A stretch of DNA of 64,000 bases, taken from the NCBI RefSeq assembly GCF_034190915.1, contig NW_026947489.1:55180001-55244000 (forward strand). Direction: 5' to 3'. The position numbers and the translations under genes are program-made. The DNA is from Cavia porcellus (Eukaryota > Chordata > Mammalia > Rodentia > Caviidae). Shown here one piece after another: positions 24,078 through 35,499 of the stretch (position 1 is the first letter of the stretch; every line of letters starts with the position of its first letter). The notes under the pieces were generated by a model. That model worked only from the letters and a program-made list of their open reading frames with translations, searched no databases and was not told the origin of the DNA.

Positions 24078-24854
24078 GAAGGAAAGAAGGAAGAGTTCCT
24101 AGGTGACTCCTGAGACCTTTCTGCCTGTGAATGTCTCCAATGAGTCTCACATTTAAATCAACAGCCTGAAGGTGTTAGCTGATTTTCCTTTATGGCCAGT
24201 GTTGCTATTGTGAAGTTTAACATAGAAGTTAAGCATTCCTATTTATGTTTTTACTCTCTGAAAGCTTTTAGGAATTTTTATTCTTTTTCTTTCATGTCCC
24301 TTAACTTCACAAGAATCCAGGAGTGCAGAACCCTTTTGGGGCCACAGTTTTCTTTAGCAGTTTTGAGGAAATCTATATTTCCCTTCTCAGAATAGCATTT
24401 TACATGAATAAAATAAAATGTGCAGAATCATAAAAGAAACCAGATATAACTGAAATGAAGTTTTCAAATATTTAAAACATTAACAACATTTAAATTTATG
24501 ATATAGTAATAATATTTCCCAAAGTAGTACCTAAGTTACAAGACCTAATGTCAAGCTTAAAAAACTACCATCACTTCAAATTAATCGTCATAATGATTAA
24601 TCAGCATAGATGATATGTTATAAATCTATAACTATAATGTGGAACAAAATATTTTTTACTTTTTCAATAAGAGTATTACAAGTGCTACCACCAATTTTAT
24701 AATATTTTGGGAAATGCTAAATTGCTTTTAGAAATTTGTGGGAGTACAGAGGTAAAGTTTTTCATCTAGGTTTGCAGGACTTCTGAATCCTCTGAGATTC
24801 CTGGCCATTGTGTGTACACAGCTCTAGATATAGGTATTATAGGGATTTTTCTGG
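23261..24854. other. AT-rich intron with a (GA)n tract
   Basis: Possibly more ancient L1 around 23400-23600. Apart from the (GA)n array and its imperfect GACAGACAGA/ACACAGAGAC shoulder (23975-24020) nothing is recognised. Short open frames lack any domain. Confidence 0.5.
24020..24074. repeat. (GA)n microsatellite
   Basis: About 27 nearly perfect GA/AG units. Confidence 0.95.
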
Positions 24855-25560
24855 GTTTTTCTAATTTTAAAAACAAAAAAAGATCGAAAACAATGATAAA
24901 GAATTTAAAACAAAATAATAGATGATTTACACTGGTTAATATGCTACATATTGTTATCTTTAAAGTAGTTGTTCAGATTACAAGATATAGGTATAAAAAT
25001 GATCAATCAAACAACTAAAGCACAAACTCCTTTTGATGAACAGATTAGTAGAATAGTTATCGATCTTGTGTGCATAGAGACAATCTTTTCTTTCTTTTCT
25101 CCTTTTCTCTACCCCAGTTCTTTCCTTTTGAACAGTTTCTTCCTCTTTCACTTTCACAGTATCTACTGTAAATTTTGGATCTTATTTATTCTTTCAGTTT
25201 TTTTACACTAGGGAGACAATACAATATTTACACAGGCAAGCCTCATTTATTTCACCTATGAATATGATCTCAAGTTGCATCCATTTATCTATAAGAGCCT
25301 CACGTTTGTCCTTCTTTATAGGTAAGTAATATGCCATTGCACAAAAATACCACATCTTTTTTATCCATTCCCTGGTTGATGGACATTTGAGTTGTTTCCA
25401 AGACTTAGCTATTACAATTGTGCTGCTATAAACACAGGTCACATATGTCACTGCGGTATGATGCTTCCAATTCTTCTTGGAAAATACCAGCAGAGGAATA
25501 GCTGGATTCAATAGAACCTCCAGTTCTAGTTTTTTGAGGAATCTCCATACTGATTTCCAT
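24855..25560 (-). mobile_element. L1 3' part: ORF2 C-terminus and 3' UTR
   Basis: On the - strand, 25511-25203 is an open 102-codon ORF2 C-terminus: NPAIPLLVF, EWIKKMWYF, KWMQLEII and a terminal CIVSLV. Frame continues upstream to the FLKKLELE-type start of this block near 25545. The 3' UTR (about 25200-24860) contains one unit of the roughly 150-bp sequence that is tandemly repeated in copies A, B and C. It forms the uninverted part of a 5'-inverted insertion. Confidence 0.85.
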
Positions 25561-25561
25561 G

Positions 25562-25955
25562 GTGGTGAAATCTTGAAGACATAGGGGTAGGCAAAGTCTT
25601 CATGAATAAATTGAAAACTGCATGGGAAGCATATAAAAGAATCAGTAATTGGAATCTCATCTTATGAAAAAGTTTTTGCACAACAAAAGAAATCACCAGC
25701 AGAGTGAAAAGAAAAACCCACATAATGAGAAAAAATTTTAGCCAACTGTCCCTCTAATAAAGGATTTCTATCTAAACACATAGAGAACTGAAAAAAAATT
25801 TGAATTTGAGGCCTCTCAAATTCAAAGATCCAATCCACAAATGGGCATCTGAGATAAACATGCATGTCTCAGATGAAGAAATACAAATAGCAAATAAATA
25901 CATGAAGAAATGTTCAATATCCCTGGTAATTTGAGAAATGCAAATTAAAATGTTG
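25562..25955 (+). mobile_element. L1 ORF2 segment in inverted orientation
   Basis: Here the coding sense is on the + strand: GAAAAAGTTTTTGCACAACA, AATCACCAGCAGAGTG, AAATTTTAGCCAACTGTCC, AATGGGCATCTGAG and GAGAAATGCAAATTAAAA are successive L1 ORF2 landmarks. They lie just upstream, in the L1, of the ORF2 tail found in the opposite orientation at 25203-25560. Divergent orientation at a sharp junction near 25561 is the hallmark of a 5' inversion during L1 insertion (twin priming). A 12-bp hairpin (25799-25826) occurs within it. Confidence 0.8.
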
Positions 25956-25957
25956 GT

Positions 25958-26132
25958 TTTGTTTATGATGCTGGGGACTGAATCCAAGACTTGCTTGCTG
26001 AGCTTTATTCCTAGTTTTTTCTTTTTTTAATTTTTAACTTTGAGATGCTGTTTCACTAACTAAACTGCCCAGGCTAAGTTCAAACATTTGCTCCTCCTGC
26101 CTCAGCCTCCCAGAGTCCTGGGATTATAGGAC
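25958..26132 (-). mobile_element. B4-like dimeric SINE (ID + B1)
   Basis: ATGCTGGGGACTGAATCC and CTTGCTGAGC (ID complement) are followed by a T-rich linker and a B1 body: TTTGAGATGCTGTTTCAC, CTCCTGCCTCAGCCTCCC, GTCCTGGGATTATAGG. It sits directly against the inverted L1 segment. Confidence 0.7.
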
Positions 26133-26887
26133 TATTTCCCTCTCCCCTTTCTTATATACCTTTATCTATCTTATCTACCCTGTTTAGGACTTTACCTAAA
26201 TGGTAAACTTTACCTGAAGTTTACCATAGTTCATTCTAGAAAATTCTGGATCATTTTTCCTTCAAGTAGTTAGATTTTAATACTCCTAGTCTCCATGGCT
26301 CTTGACTTTTCCTTCATTCTTTTAATGTCTTTATCCTTTGCTATTGCTGCATGGGAATTTTGGGCCCAGTATTGCAACACTCTAAAATGTTCAACTTCTC
26401 TCTGCTCTGCTACTCAACACTTCCAAGGAAGTCTTCATTTCAACAATTATAACTTTTGTCATTTCAGTATCTCCAACCAATTCTTATTCATAATAATTTG
26501 TTATAACCTCCTGTTCCTACTATCCCGAAGGTATCATTATAGATAGCAATTCTGCTGGTATTTCAAGCCAGTCCAGTAATTAAGTCCCATAATGATGTTA
26601 ATTTCCCCCATTTTCTGCTCTCTCCTTGGTTCTGCCTCAGCTGAGACAGGCCACACTGCATTGTGCTTTTTCCACAGTCCCTGGCATCTTCCAAGGTCTT
26701 GTCATGTTTCTTTGTGATGCTACGCCCATTCCCTTGAGATTACCAGATGCCCTCTCCACTAGTATTTGCCTCACAGGCCTGAACTGTTCATACCCAGAAA
26801 GCAGAGGGTGTGAGAACCACTCCTGATTCAGGACATGGAACTGTTCATGTTGTCCTCTGTCTCAACTCTGTCCTGTGTCCATTCCAG

Positions 26888-26927
<40 letters not shown>

Positions 26928-27214
26928 CAAAATTCCTCCCTCAGACAATGGACAAACATTCTGTGCTGTCACTGATTCTTAGGATATGACTGGGACAGCT
27001 AAATCTATTCACTCAGTAATCAGCATCTCATTGTTGCACTAAAGTATCTCTCAAAAATAGCCAAATCCAGCTGTAAGGTTCTGTGACTTTCCTTGACCTC
27101 CTGGTAAAATTGGACATTTGTAACCTTTACCCTCCTTGAAATCCTGATCTCAAAACCCTCCTTCATTCTGCTCTCTCAGCCTCTCTGTTGACTCCCTTTT
27201 TTTCAATCCCCAAG
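26133..27214. other. Intron, possibly partly old L2
   Basis: CT-rich unique-looking sequence with a (CA)n array at 26889-26925. The order TGCCCTCTCCACTAGTATTTG .. could be L2-related, but it is too diverged to assert. Confidence 0.4.
26889..26925. repeat. (CA)n microsatellite
   Basis: Eighteen uninterrupted CA units. Confidence 0.97.
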
Positions 27215-27583
27215 TGTTATGGTGAATATCTGGACATCCCTGCAAAGTCTCATATGCTGAGAGACAGAGGTTTGTGGAAGGTAAATAGATTACAGTGCAC
27301 TACATCTAACTTGATGTTGAGAAGTGGGGTCTGGTGGAAAGATGCTGATCACTGGGGCTGTGACCTGGAAGCATGCATCTCCCTCCCTGGTTCCACCCTT
27401 TGCTCCTTACTTCTCAGCCACGTTAAGGTGAGCAGCTTTCCTCCCCCAGATCCTTCTACCACGCCTTCCTACTCTGCAGCCACCCAATGACAGATGAAAA
27501 ATATGAGCCAAAATAAACTTCTCTCCCTTCAAGTTTTGTGTATTGGGTATTTTGTCTCAGAAATAAGAAAGTAACTAAAGACA
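27215..27583 (+). mobile_element. MaLR-like solo LTR, sense
   Basis: The 369-bp block runs from TGTTATGGTGAATATC to GTAACTAAAGACA (TG..CA ends). Internal MaLR features are the AAGTCTCATATGCTGAGA, CACTGGGGCTGTGACC, GAGCAGCTTTCCTCC and CACGCCTTCC motifs, then CAAAATAAACTTCTC with a polyadenylation signal. The flanking 5-mers CCAAG and CCACG match at four of five positions, as a decayed target duplication might. It is in the same orientation as the gene, so it supplies an in-sense AATAAA. Confidence 0.65.
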
Positions 27584-28484
27584 CCACGCTTCCGTTCTCT
27601 TCCTTTACCTTCTTGGCCATAGAGAGCCCACACATCCATTAATGACTTGGTTACCAGAGCTGTGCTGATTCCTTCCAGATCCTCAACCCAGTCTTGACCT
27701 TGGGATAACACCCGATGGGGTTATGTAAAGACTGGATCCTGGGGGTGGTGATATCAATGTGGTAGGTGAACATTAACACTAAGGAATCTTGACTCTGAGT
27801 GGAAAGAGACTAGATATGGTTATTTTAAATAAATTCTTTAAAAGACAGACTTGAAAGACAGTGAAACAGAGAAAGAGGGAGTGATACGGGAAATACTAAG
27901 ATCAGCAGAAAGATGCTTATTTTGCTTCCGATATGAACAGAAATCACCAGCAGGGCACCATATGCACAATAACAAAAAGATATTTGTAAGAGAAACATTT
28001 TGACAGTGCTAAGCTGAGGTATCTCAAGTTTGGCTTTGCACTGAAATGTACTAACCTACTTGTTAGTAGCTTAAACTTTGGGTATGAGCCAGAAGTAGGT
28101 GTTTCGCACTGTACTCTCTCAGGTCCCAACTTCTGTGAGGCACTTGGAACTATAGGAGCTGCTTCAGAGTGCAATGTCCTTTGAAATCAGTGCTCTTGGA
28201 CTGAAAGTGGGAAGAGGATCAACCACCCACCATCCAGTGGCCAAAACCTGTACCTGCTTTGGCTTCGAACTTACAGTATTAAATTTTTCAGCTGATTCAG
28301 ATATCTACATTCATGGCCCTAAATTGTGTAATTTGCATTTCTCTTTCCAATTTCAACCATTCTAGTGGCTTCAGGAACAAAGTTCTGGAAAGCATTAATT
28401 GACAAGTCTTCAATATTAAGCCTCTTCAGCGTAGGTATAAGAGAAGAAAGAGCCTCATGTAACATCAGGCCCTAAACTTAAATG
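27584..28484. other. Intron with no recognised element
   Basis: Nothing recognisable; short frames only. Confidence 0.5.
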
Positions 28485-28650
28485 GCAGCTGTAGCACAGT
28501 AAGTGCAGGTTTGAAAGCCTAGATCCTGACCAGTTACTATGAGTACTTACCTCTGCAACACCGATCAGATAAACTCTCTTGGTCTCAGTTTCCTCACCTG
28601 TAAAATTGGTTCATAATTATACTTATCTCTGAGAGCTGAAATATGTGACA
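28485..28650 (+). mobile_element. MIR SINE
   Basis: Sense MIR order: GCTGTAGCACAGTAAGTGC, CCTAGATCCTGACC, TCTCAGTTTCCTCACCTGT, AAAATTGGTTCATAATTATA. Confidence 0.75.
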
Positions 28651-28783
28651 TTTTGGGACAGTACCTACTTGATAGAGCTAGCATTCCATTTGTATCAGCC
28701 TTTTTTAAGTGACTATTATAACAAGTTTGTCCCACCTCCAGAACCTCTTAGAGCCAACTACATCACAGAAAAAGTCATATTTG

Positions 28784-28942
28784 AAAAAAAAAAACTTTCT
28801 TTTTTTGTCTTTTTGAGAGTTTCATTATGCAGTTCAGCCTTGAACTCACTTTGTAGCCCATGCTGACCTTGAACTTGCAGCAATCCTCCTGTCTCAGCCT
28901 TTCAAGTGCTGGGATTACAGGTATACACCACCACACCTGGCC
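28784..28942 (-). mobile_element. B1-like SINE
   Basis: The + strand shows TTTTTGAGAGTTTCATTATG, ACCTTGAACTTGCAGC, AATCCTCCTGTCTCAGCC, GTGCTGGGATTACAGG and CACCACACCTGGCC. It has an A/T-rich left edge at 28780-28805. Confidence 0.9.
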
Positions 28943-29764
28943 ACATTGGACACATATGATTGTTTTCTGCTTCTGCAATCTCTGCAGGCCTTCCACCTTT
29001 GTTTGGAGATATTTTTCTAGCTTCCTACTTTGGAGTCACGTATTCAGCATGTCCTTTACTCTGAGGACATAAAAAAATTCATGCAGTGATAATGAACTAC
29101 AGAAAATCCATTCTATTGATTTAAGTTATGAATGAACACTCATGAGCATTATTTGAAAAAATGAATCTGCCAAAGTTCTCAGAGTACAGAAAAGCTTTGT
29201 CCTCATGTGCCATCAACATCCACTCTGACATCTGTCAATCACACAATTCTGGGGAGGAATGGCACCCAATTCTCTTTTACTCTCTCCACCCAAAAATGGC
29301 TTGAGCCAGTTCAGGGTTCTCAGCTCCAGTAGAGAACAAGGCTTTTATTAATAGACCTGCCCTGACATCATGAGGGGATCTGTACAGGTTCAAGTTGACC
29401 ATCAAGACATAAGACACAGCGGTAACATATGGAATGGGAGAAATAGCGGGTTGTATACCCGCCGCTAAGAAAAGCCTGGCCTGTCCAAGTGTGCAGCTGC
29501 ATTTTCTCCTTTACGCCCTGGCTACAAAAGAGTCAAAGCCAGACTGAATCACCTGGACACAGAAAAGTCACATCTCTGTTTCCCACCAGTCTTCCATATA
29601 CCCAGTCACACACTCAAGGTCTCTATGTCAGCTCCAAGCTGCCCCAGTCCAGCAAAGTCCTACACAGCACACAAGACATAGACAACACCCAGGCTAGTTC
29701 TATGCTTTCAAGAAACAGAGCAACCAGAAGATGGATTCAAAGGTCATTCTCCCAGGCTGGTTGA
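28943..29764. other. Intron with no recognised element
   Basis: Ordinary intronic sequence. The 91-codon frame at 29489 has no domain and no splice context. Confidence 0.5.
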
Positions 29765-29970
29765 TATCAGCTAGCTTTTTCTGCCAGGGCTGTCATGACA
29801 AAATACCATAAACTGGGTAGTTGGAGCAAGAGATGTTTATTTTCTCACAGTTCTGGAAGTTTAGAAGTCCAAGATCATCGTGATGTCAACAGGTTGATTT
29901 CTCTGGCTTTCAGACTACATATTTTCTGTATTTTCGCATGATCTTTTCCCTGGTATCGCTTCCTCCTCTT
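29765..29970 (-). mobile_element. MLT1-like MaLR LTR, left part
   Basis: Complement MLT1 order: TGACAAAATACCATAAACTG, TTATTTTCTCACAGTTCTGG, AGAAGTCCAAGATCATCG. It breaks off at CTTCCTCCTCTT (29959-29970), where copy B is inserted, and resumes at 33401. Confidence 0.75.
29959..29970. repeat. 12-bp target-site duplication of copy B, left
   Basis: CTTCCTCCTCTT here is repeated exactly at 33401-33412. Confidence 0.7.
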
Positions 29971-32900
29971 TCTTTTAATTTTATTTAAAGAAAGATTAAA
30001 CATAACAGAAAACAGGTAGAAATAATACATACTTTAAAAGAAAAAATAAGCAGTAAGAGATCACTAGTTGATGATTACATATTGTCCTCTTACAAATAGC
30101 TGTTGAAGATACAAAAGTGAAACATACAAAGTGGGGATTCAAACAGCGACACTGCAAACAGCTCTGTTCAACTATCTAATAAAAACTTAGTAATATGGTT
30201 ATCAATCCTACACACTTAAACATACATGCAGTTATCCATATTGTCATTTATGTTGAGATTAAACAAACCAAAGCAGGCTAAAATCACTCTGAACAAAGAA
30301 TAATAGTATTGCTCGATTTCACACCATGACACTATAGGATCAGCACTGGGTGATGTAGTGTCTCTTCTTCTTCAAAGTATTTATTCATTTCATCATGCAT
30401 TATAAGATCAGTTCTCATAAACTGCTTATAGGTTCTACACATTCATAAGTCTTACCATGTATTTTTATCCTTTCTATATTAGAGGGAGAAACAAAACAAA
30501 GCAAGACAAAACAAAACATATTTCTATAAACACATGAACTGAAAAAGACATATAAAACCACTGTACAAAGAGTTCTACCATGATTACTGCGTTGTCTACC
30601 TTGTTATATTCAATAGAATTGTCTGTATCATCAGACATAGTATAATTGAATATAGCAGTACATTACAATGTTAATAAAAACACAACTTTGTAGATAGTGT
30701 AAAACTTCAAAAACAGGCAATAATCAAACCAGAATGGATATCATAGTGAATCTTGTCTTCAGTGTAGTTGCCTATACTCTCAGACTTGATACTATCAATC
30801 ATAACAGTTTTGAATAAAATCTGTCTATACCAAACAGCAATCAAACAAATCAGATTTAACTAAGATAGGTCATGATAAAACAGTATAAGTTATACAGGAC
30901 TCCAGATTAAGTTAATAGGAAAATAAAGATGATTACTGTACTATATCCTGTTATTTTTGGAATAGCTGTCTGTGCCCTCAGATCTGGTGCAAGTAGACAA
31001 ACTGTGACAGAATAAAATCTATCTAAGCAGAGCAGTGCAAGTAATGTGGGATTTAAATCCTGATACACTATTAACAATATCTTCTGCAGTCTCTTTTAAG
31101 ACTATTCCTCCCCTTTCACTCCCCCAGGGTGCACTGTGCATTTTTGGGTCTCACCAACACCCTCAATTTTTAGATTGGGGGGCAACCTGCTATTTACCTA
31201 AGTGGTTCCAAACCTTCTCCCTCCTGGACTTGATCTCTACTTGTATTCCTTTACCTATTAAAGCCTGTCTTTCCAAACTATCCACAAATACTGGTCTAGT
31301 TTCCCCTATTACTCTCTGGTTCCCTGTCACATAGAGCACTGTTTTCTCATATTTGATTTTTGGTCCATAAACCCTTTTTTCAGTTAATTATATTTCCTAT
31401 AAATAGCATCTTGGTGGACCCTACCTCCTGATCTACTCTGCCTGTGTTTCTCTCTCTCTCTTTTTTTTTTTTTTTAGTGTATCAAGACCATCTATATCAG
31501 GCATTATAGCCAACCTTTTCTGCCTCATTTCTGTTGTGGTCTTTTTCTGCCATTAGTTGTCTGCTTTTCTTCTTCATTCAACTTTCTGTTCCATTTATTG
31601 AGGCCTCTCTATCACTGTTTCTGAAATCCTGGTACTTTTCTCTCTGACTAGAATGTCCTTCAGTATTCTCTGTAGAGTTGGATTGGTGGTCATAAATTCC
31701 ATCACTTCCTCTTTGTCTTGGAAGCATCTGGTTTCTCCATTCATTTCTAGAGACAGTTTTTCAGGGTACAACAATCTGGGCTGGAGGTTATTTTCTTTCA
31801 GGGCTTGGAATATTTCATTCCAGGCTCTTCTTGACTTGATGGTTTGTGTCAAGAAGTCTGTTGTGATACTGATGGGCCTTCTTTTATAGGTTATTTGTTT
31901 CTTGTCTCTAACAGCCTTTAATATTCTGTTCCTATATTGAATTTCTGGGATCTTTATTATTATATGTCTGAGTGTAGCTCTGTTTTGGTTGTAGGTGGCT
32001 GGAGTTCTGTATGTCTCATACATCTGAATATCATTTCCTTTTCCCATGCTTGGGAAGTTTTCCTTAATTATTTCTGTGAATAGCCTTTGTAGTTCCTTTG
32101 TTTGTACCCCTGCCTCTTCATTCACATTCTTTATTCTTAAGTTATAGATCCTCTTGTCATCTTCTAGCCTTTGTATTATTACTGCTTGTTTCCTGGTTAT
32201 TTTTAAGAAATTTTTCCTTTCACGCTCCCACATTGTAAACCTGTCTTCCAGTTTGGATAATCTATCCTTAGTTTCTTTCAAACAGTTTTGCCAGCTTTCA
32301 ATGGAGTTTTTTATTTCCTGGTAATCTTTTTGAAGCTGCTTCATATATTCTATGTTTTCTTTATATTATTCATCAAACATTTCTCTCCTTTTTTTGTGCC
32401 CCTCCATTCTTCCATCTGTGTCTTCTTGAGGGGTGCTTAGCATTTCTTTTATTAACCTACTTCTATCTTGCTTTACTTGATTAAATACTTCACTTTTGAG
32501 CTTGTCTATGAGGTCCCAAAGATATTTCTTTATGCCCACTGATGCCATGTCTGATATTGCATGTTTGCTGTCCTCAGTCTTTTTTGTATTAACCTCTCCT
32601 GGATCAGTGTTTTCAGGGTTGGGAGCTGGGAACTTTTTCTTGTTGCTTCCTCTTCTCATATTTTTTGTTTCTTCATACAGGTGTATAGAGGAGGTCCCAG
32701 TCCCTTTTCTTCTTGATTACCATTCTTCTGAAGCACACTGGCTAGGTGATCCTGCCCACTCCAGTGTGTTATTGAGGTGCAAACAGGAGCAGCATATGCT
32801 GGCTCCTCCCCTCTGGGTCAGTCAACCTGGTGAGGCCTGTGTTAGTGTGCATCACACGTAGGGAATTGGTTTGGGACAACTTATTGGGTCTCAGCCAGGG

Positions 32901-33400
32901 GCATGACCCAGGCCAAGCATACCCCACCAATCTTATCTGGGAAGGGTAAAACTGACTAAAGTCTCTGCTGTTCCTTGTTCTTGCCAGTCCTGCACAATTC
33001 CAATATGTTGTCCCATTGGTGTCTCTTTCTCATGGAAGGGTTTTATTCCCAGCACTCACCACAGGTTGATGCAGGGCCCTTGCTGACTCCATTCTCTGTT
33101 GGGCTTGCCAACCTCCAACTTCAATGCAACTGCACTTCAGTGTGACCGTGGTTCCAGTGAGTTGAAGCAGCGGGAATTTGGGTGTGCAAGAACAAGAACT
33201 CTTAGCTGCTTCAATAGTAGCTCCGGGACTGCATGTTTGACTGGTTCTTTTCATTTTAGTTTCTTTCTGGGTCAAGAGGATCCATCACCCTCTCTCTGAG
33301 ACTTCCCAGGCTGTGTTATTTTGACATCTGAGTTGTCTGTTTCAGGGAGCCTCTGTAATCCTCTCTTATCTATCCACCATCTTTACCTGAAGCCCTGGCT
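29971..33400 (-). mobile_element. ORF1-only LINE (HAL1-like), complete but decayed (copy B)
   Basis: On the - strand: a 5' end near 33396 (GGCTTCAGG..), a 5' UTR of about 740 bp with only about four CpGs left, and an ORF1 at 32659-31595 with one in-frame stop. After that comes a 1.6 kb non-coding 3' segment ending in an A-rich tail with AATAAA-type sequence (complement of TTTTAATTTTATTTAAAG). There is no ORF2 endonuclease or reverse transcriptase. The 3' segment contains about six diverged units (anchors near 30066, 30336, 30570, 30725, 30921 and 31062). The element is inserted in an MLT1 LTR and flanked by a 12-bp duplication. Confidence 0.85.
31595..32659 (-). pseudogene. L1-type ORF1 with a single in-frame stop (copy B)
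   Basis: From ATG at 32659 the frame reads MRRGSNKKKFPAPNP for 97 codons, meets TAA at 32368-32366, and continues in the same frame for seven codons into the 249-codon remainder. The length would be 354 codons, about 16 more than copy C because of a longer N-terminal segment. At the stop, copy C has a Glu codon, so a G-to-T change explains it. Downstream are the coiled coil, the RRM-like part (NLRIKNVNEEAG) and the C-terminal domain (SRRAWNEIFQALKENN). A canonical ORF1p binds RNA as a trimer and chaperones nucleic acids. Confidence 0.85.
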
Positions 33401-33575
33401 CTTCCTCCTCTTACAAGGACAACAATTACAGCCACACTGCATAAGGGACTCACACTTATAATTGTGTTTAACCTGATATCTCTTTAAAGACCCCACACCA
33501 TCAAATACAGCCACATTTGGGGCTTCAACTGTTAAATTAAGTGGGGACACAGTTCAGTGCATAGTACTCATCATA
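33401..33575 (-). mobile_element. MLT1-like MaLR LTR, right part
   Basis: It starts with the second copy of the 12-bp target duplication, then follows the complement MLT1 order: TTATAATTGTGTTTAACC, AGACCCCACACCATC, GCCACATTTGGGGCTTCAAC and GGGGACACAGTTCAGTGC. It completes the LTR begun at 29765. Confidence 0.7.
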
Positions 33576-34069
33576 TCTCTGGCATCAGATTTATATGATT
33601 TATGTACATTCATCTTCTTAGGATATTTAACTTATTTCAGTTCTATGCCTTTGCAGAGTTTTTCTTATACTCAATAACAGTAGTAATCGTAACCCCTACT
33701 GTTAACTTAGCTTTCTTTCAAAGAGGTAGGTCATCACCAGCCATCAATAGGGCCAATTGCATCACACCCAAAGATACTGAGACCCAAGGGGATCCAAGGA
33801 AGCCACACAGGGAACAAGCCACGAAGCCAGTGTCCAAATGTAAATCTGTGATGTTTCCTTCCTACTTTGTGGCAAAGGAAAAGCGTGCTCTGCATCTTAA
33901 TGTGGCTGTTGGTTGTCACATTGGTATCAACCTGTGTGCTAAGAGCAAGTCCTCAGCTCTCACTTTAGAAATGCCTTTTCCAGCCCATTCTGGAGGTCCT
34001 GCACTGGTCAGTAGCTTTGCTCTTGTAAGCACCCCATAGATGTTCCTCCCCCACTCCTGTGCCCCTTCT

Positions 34070-34400
34070 CACCTGCAGATAGCACCCCTCACCTCTTTGT
34101 CAGGCAGGCCTCTCTCCACCGTGAAGTCTCATCCATTCTTTCTGTTCCCTCTCAGTGGGGCCCAGCCCAACTACTCTACTTAAAACTACAACCATCTCTC
34201 CCCCACCTCCAGATCCCACTCGGTCCCCATAATGGTCACTACCTTCTAACATAGGACATATTTGATTTACATACTGAGTTTGTTGTTATATTTCTCTTCC
34301 CCCTCAAAATCACAAGCTCTACAAAAGCAGAGATGTCTCACAGTAATGAACCAAATATACAAAAATTAATAGTTCATGTGTGGGCTTTGATGTGATTTCC
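34070..34400 (+). mobile_element. Probable L2 LINE 3' end
   Basis: The CTCATCCATTCTTTCTGTTC.. to CAAGCTCTACAAAAGCAGAG arrangement resembles the L2 3' end (..AAGCTCC..GAGGGCAG..). Diverged. Confidence 0.4.
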
Positions 34401-34571
34401 TGCTACGGCAAATGAGTGGCCAGTCTGTTGGGGGAAAGGTACCCCAGGACTAAAGTTACCTCCTCAGAATACTATTAAGCTTCTTGGAGGGCAATGTATA
34501 TTTTGAAATCCTTCTGGATCATTATTTCCATCTTTTTTATTTAATGCAACACCTGATTACTTTGCCTTGTT

Positions 34572-34598
34572 CTTGTGTGCATTCACAATGCACACAAG
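34572..34598. repeat. 12-bp perfect inverted repeat
   Basis: CTTGTGTGCATT and AATGCACACAAG pair around a 3-nt loop (CAC). Confidence 0.85.
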
Positions 34599-34599
34599 A

Positions 34600-35400
34600 T
34601 AGCTATATTATTCATTTTAGGTAGATACAGCATCTTCATAATTAATCTTTAATTGCAACACTTGCATAGCATTTCACAAGAAAAATGATATACAAATTAA
34701 ACTCACATCTCACCTGGGATAATTATCACAGGTCTGACTAATGTACATGAAGCCTTGCGTGGCAGGGGGTTCTCTCCAATGACAATATGTTGATTTTCTA
34801 ATTAAAAAAGGTTAAAGCATTTTTTTCTTGAAGATATATAATTTAAAATTAGATGTTCGTTACCAAGAAAGAGTTCTGTAAAGCAATGAGCAATTTTTAC
34901 TGGCATTAACATCTTTTACATAAAATATATAAAAGCCATTTTCAGGATCAAATTTTTTTTCACATCAACTAGATCAAGGAAAGTACTTTCCAGCTCACTG
35001 AGCCATTTAAATAAACCAGGGGACCACCTAAGCAAGAAAAGAGTTCAATTTACTTCATTTTTATTTTATATGGAGACAAATAGGCTTTTACCTACTGCTT
35101 TATAAATTAAGAAGAGGAAGTAAAAATTTTAAATTTAATTAGTGGAACAAAAACTATTTAGACTATAGTGTTAATTTATTGCAGCTAAAGAAAAGAATTC
35201 AACACTGCAGAAAAGGAAAGAAAGTTTAGGAGAAAGAAAGTTTTTTACTGAAAGACAGAAAAGGAGAAACGAAAATCAAGGATTGGAGAAATTCAGAATA
35301 GGAGGAAATGGAGTTCTAGAGACCATATAGCCATTCAAAACTTTCACTGGCAAAAAGAGACATCTGTAAATTCAAAGATACAAATGGAAAGATTTATAAT
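34600..35400. other. AT-rich intron, no element recognised
   Basis: Contains several TAATT-type sites (34640-34810) and no open frame. It may be conserved non-coding sequence, but that cannot be judged without alignment. Confidence 0.4.
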
Positions 35401-35499
35401 GAAGAATAATGTTCAAAATACAGTTATCAAACAACAAGAAATACATCTTCTCCTATTCCCCCAAAAAGCAAAGACTGAAAAAAAGATTAAAAAGAAAGA

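Noticed and set aside
25799..25826. 12-bp hairpin as a regulatory element
   Set aside because: The arms TTTGAATTTGAG and CTCAAATTCAAA fall within the L1-derived segment, so a chance product of decayed L1 sequence is the simpler explanation.
33602..34039. 145-codon + strand frame
   Set aside because: No recognisable domain, no splice signals and no Kozak support. It lies across unremarkable intron between an LTR and a probable L2.
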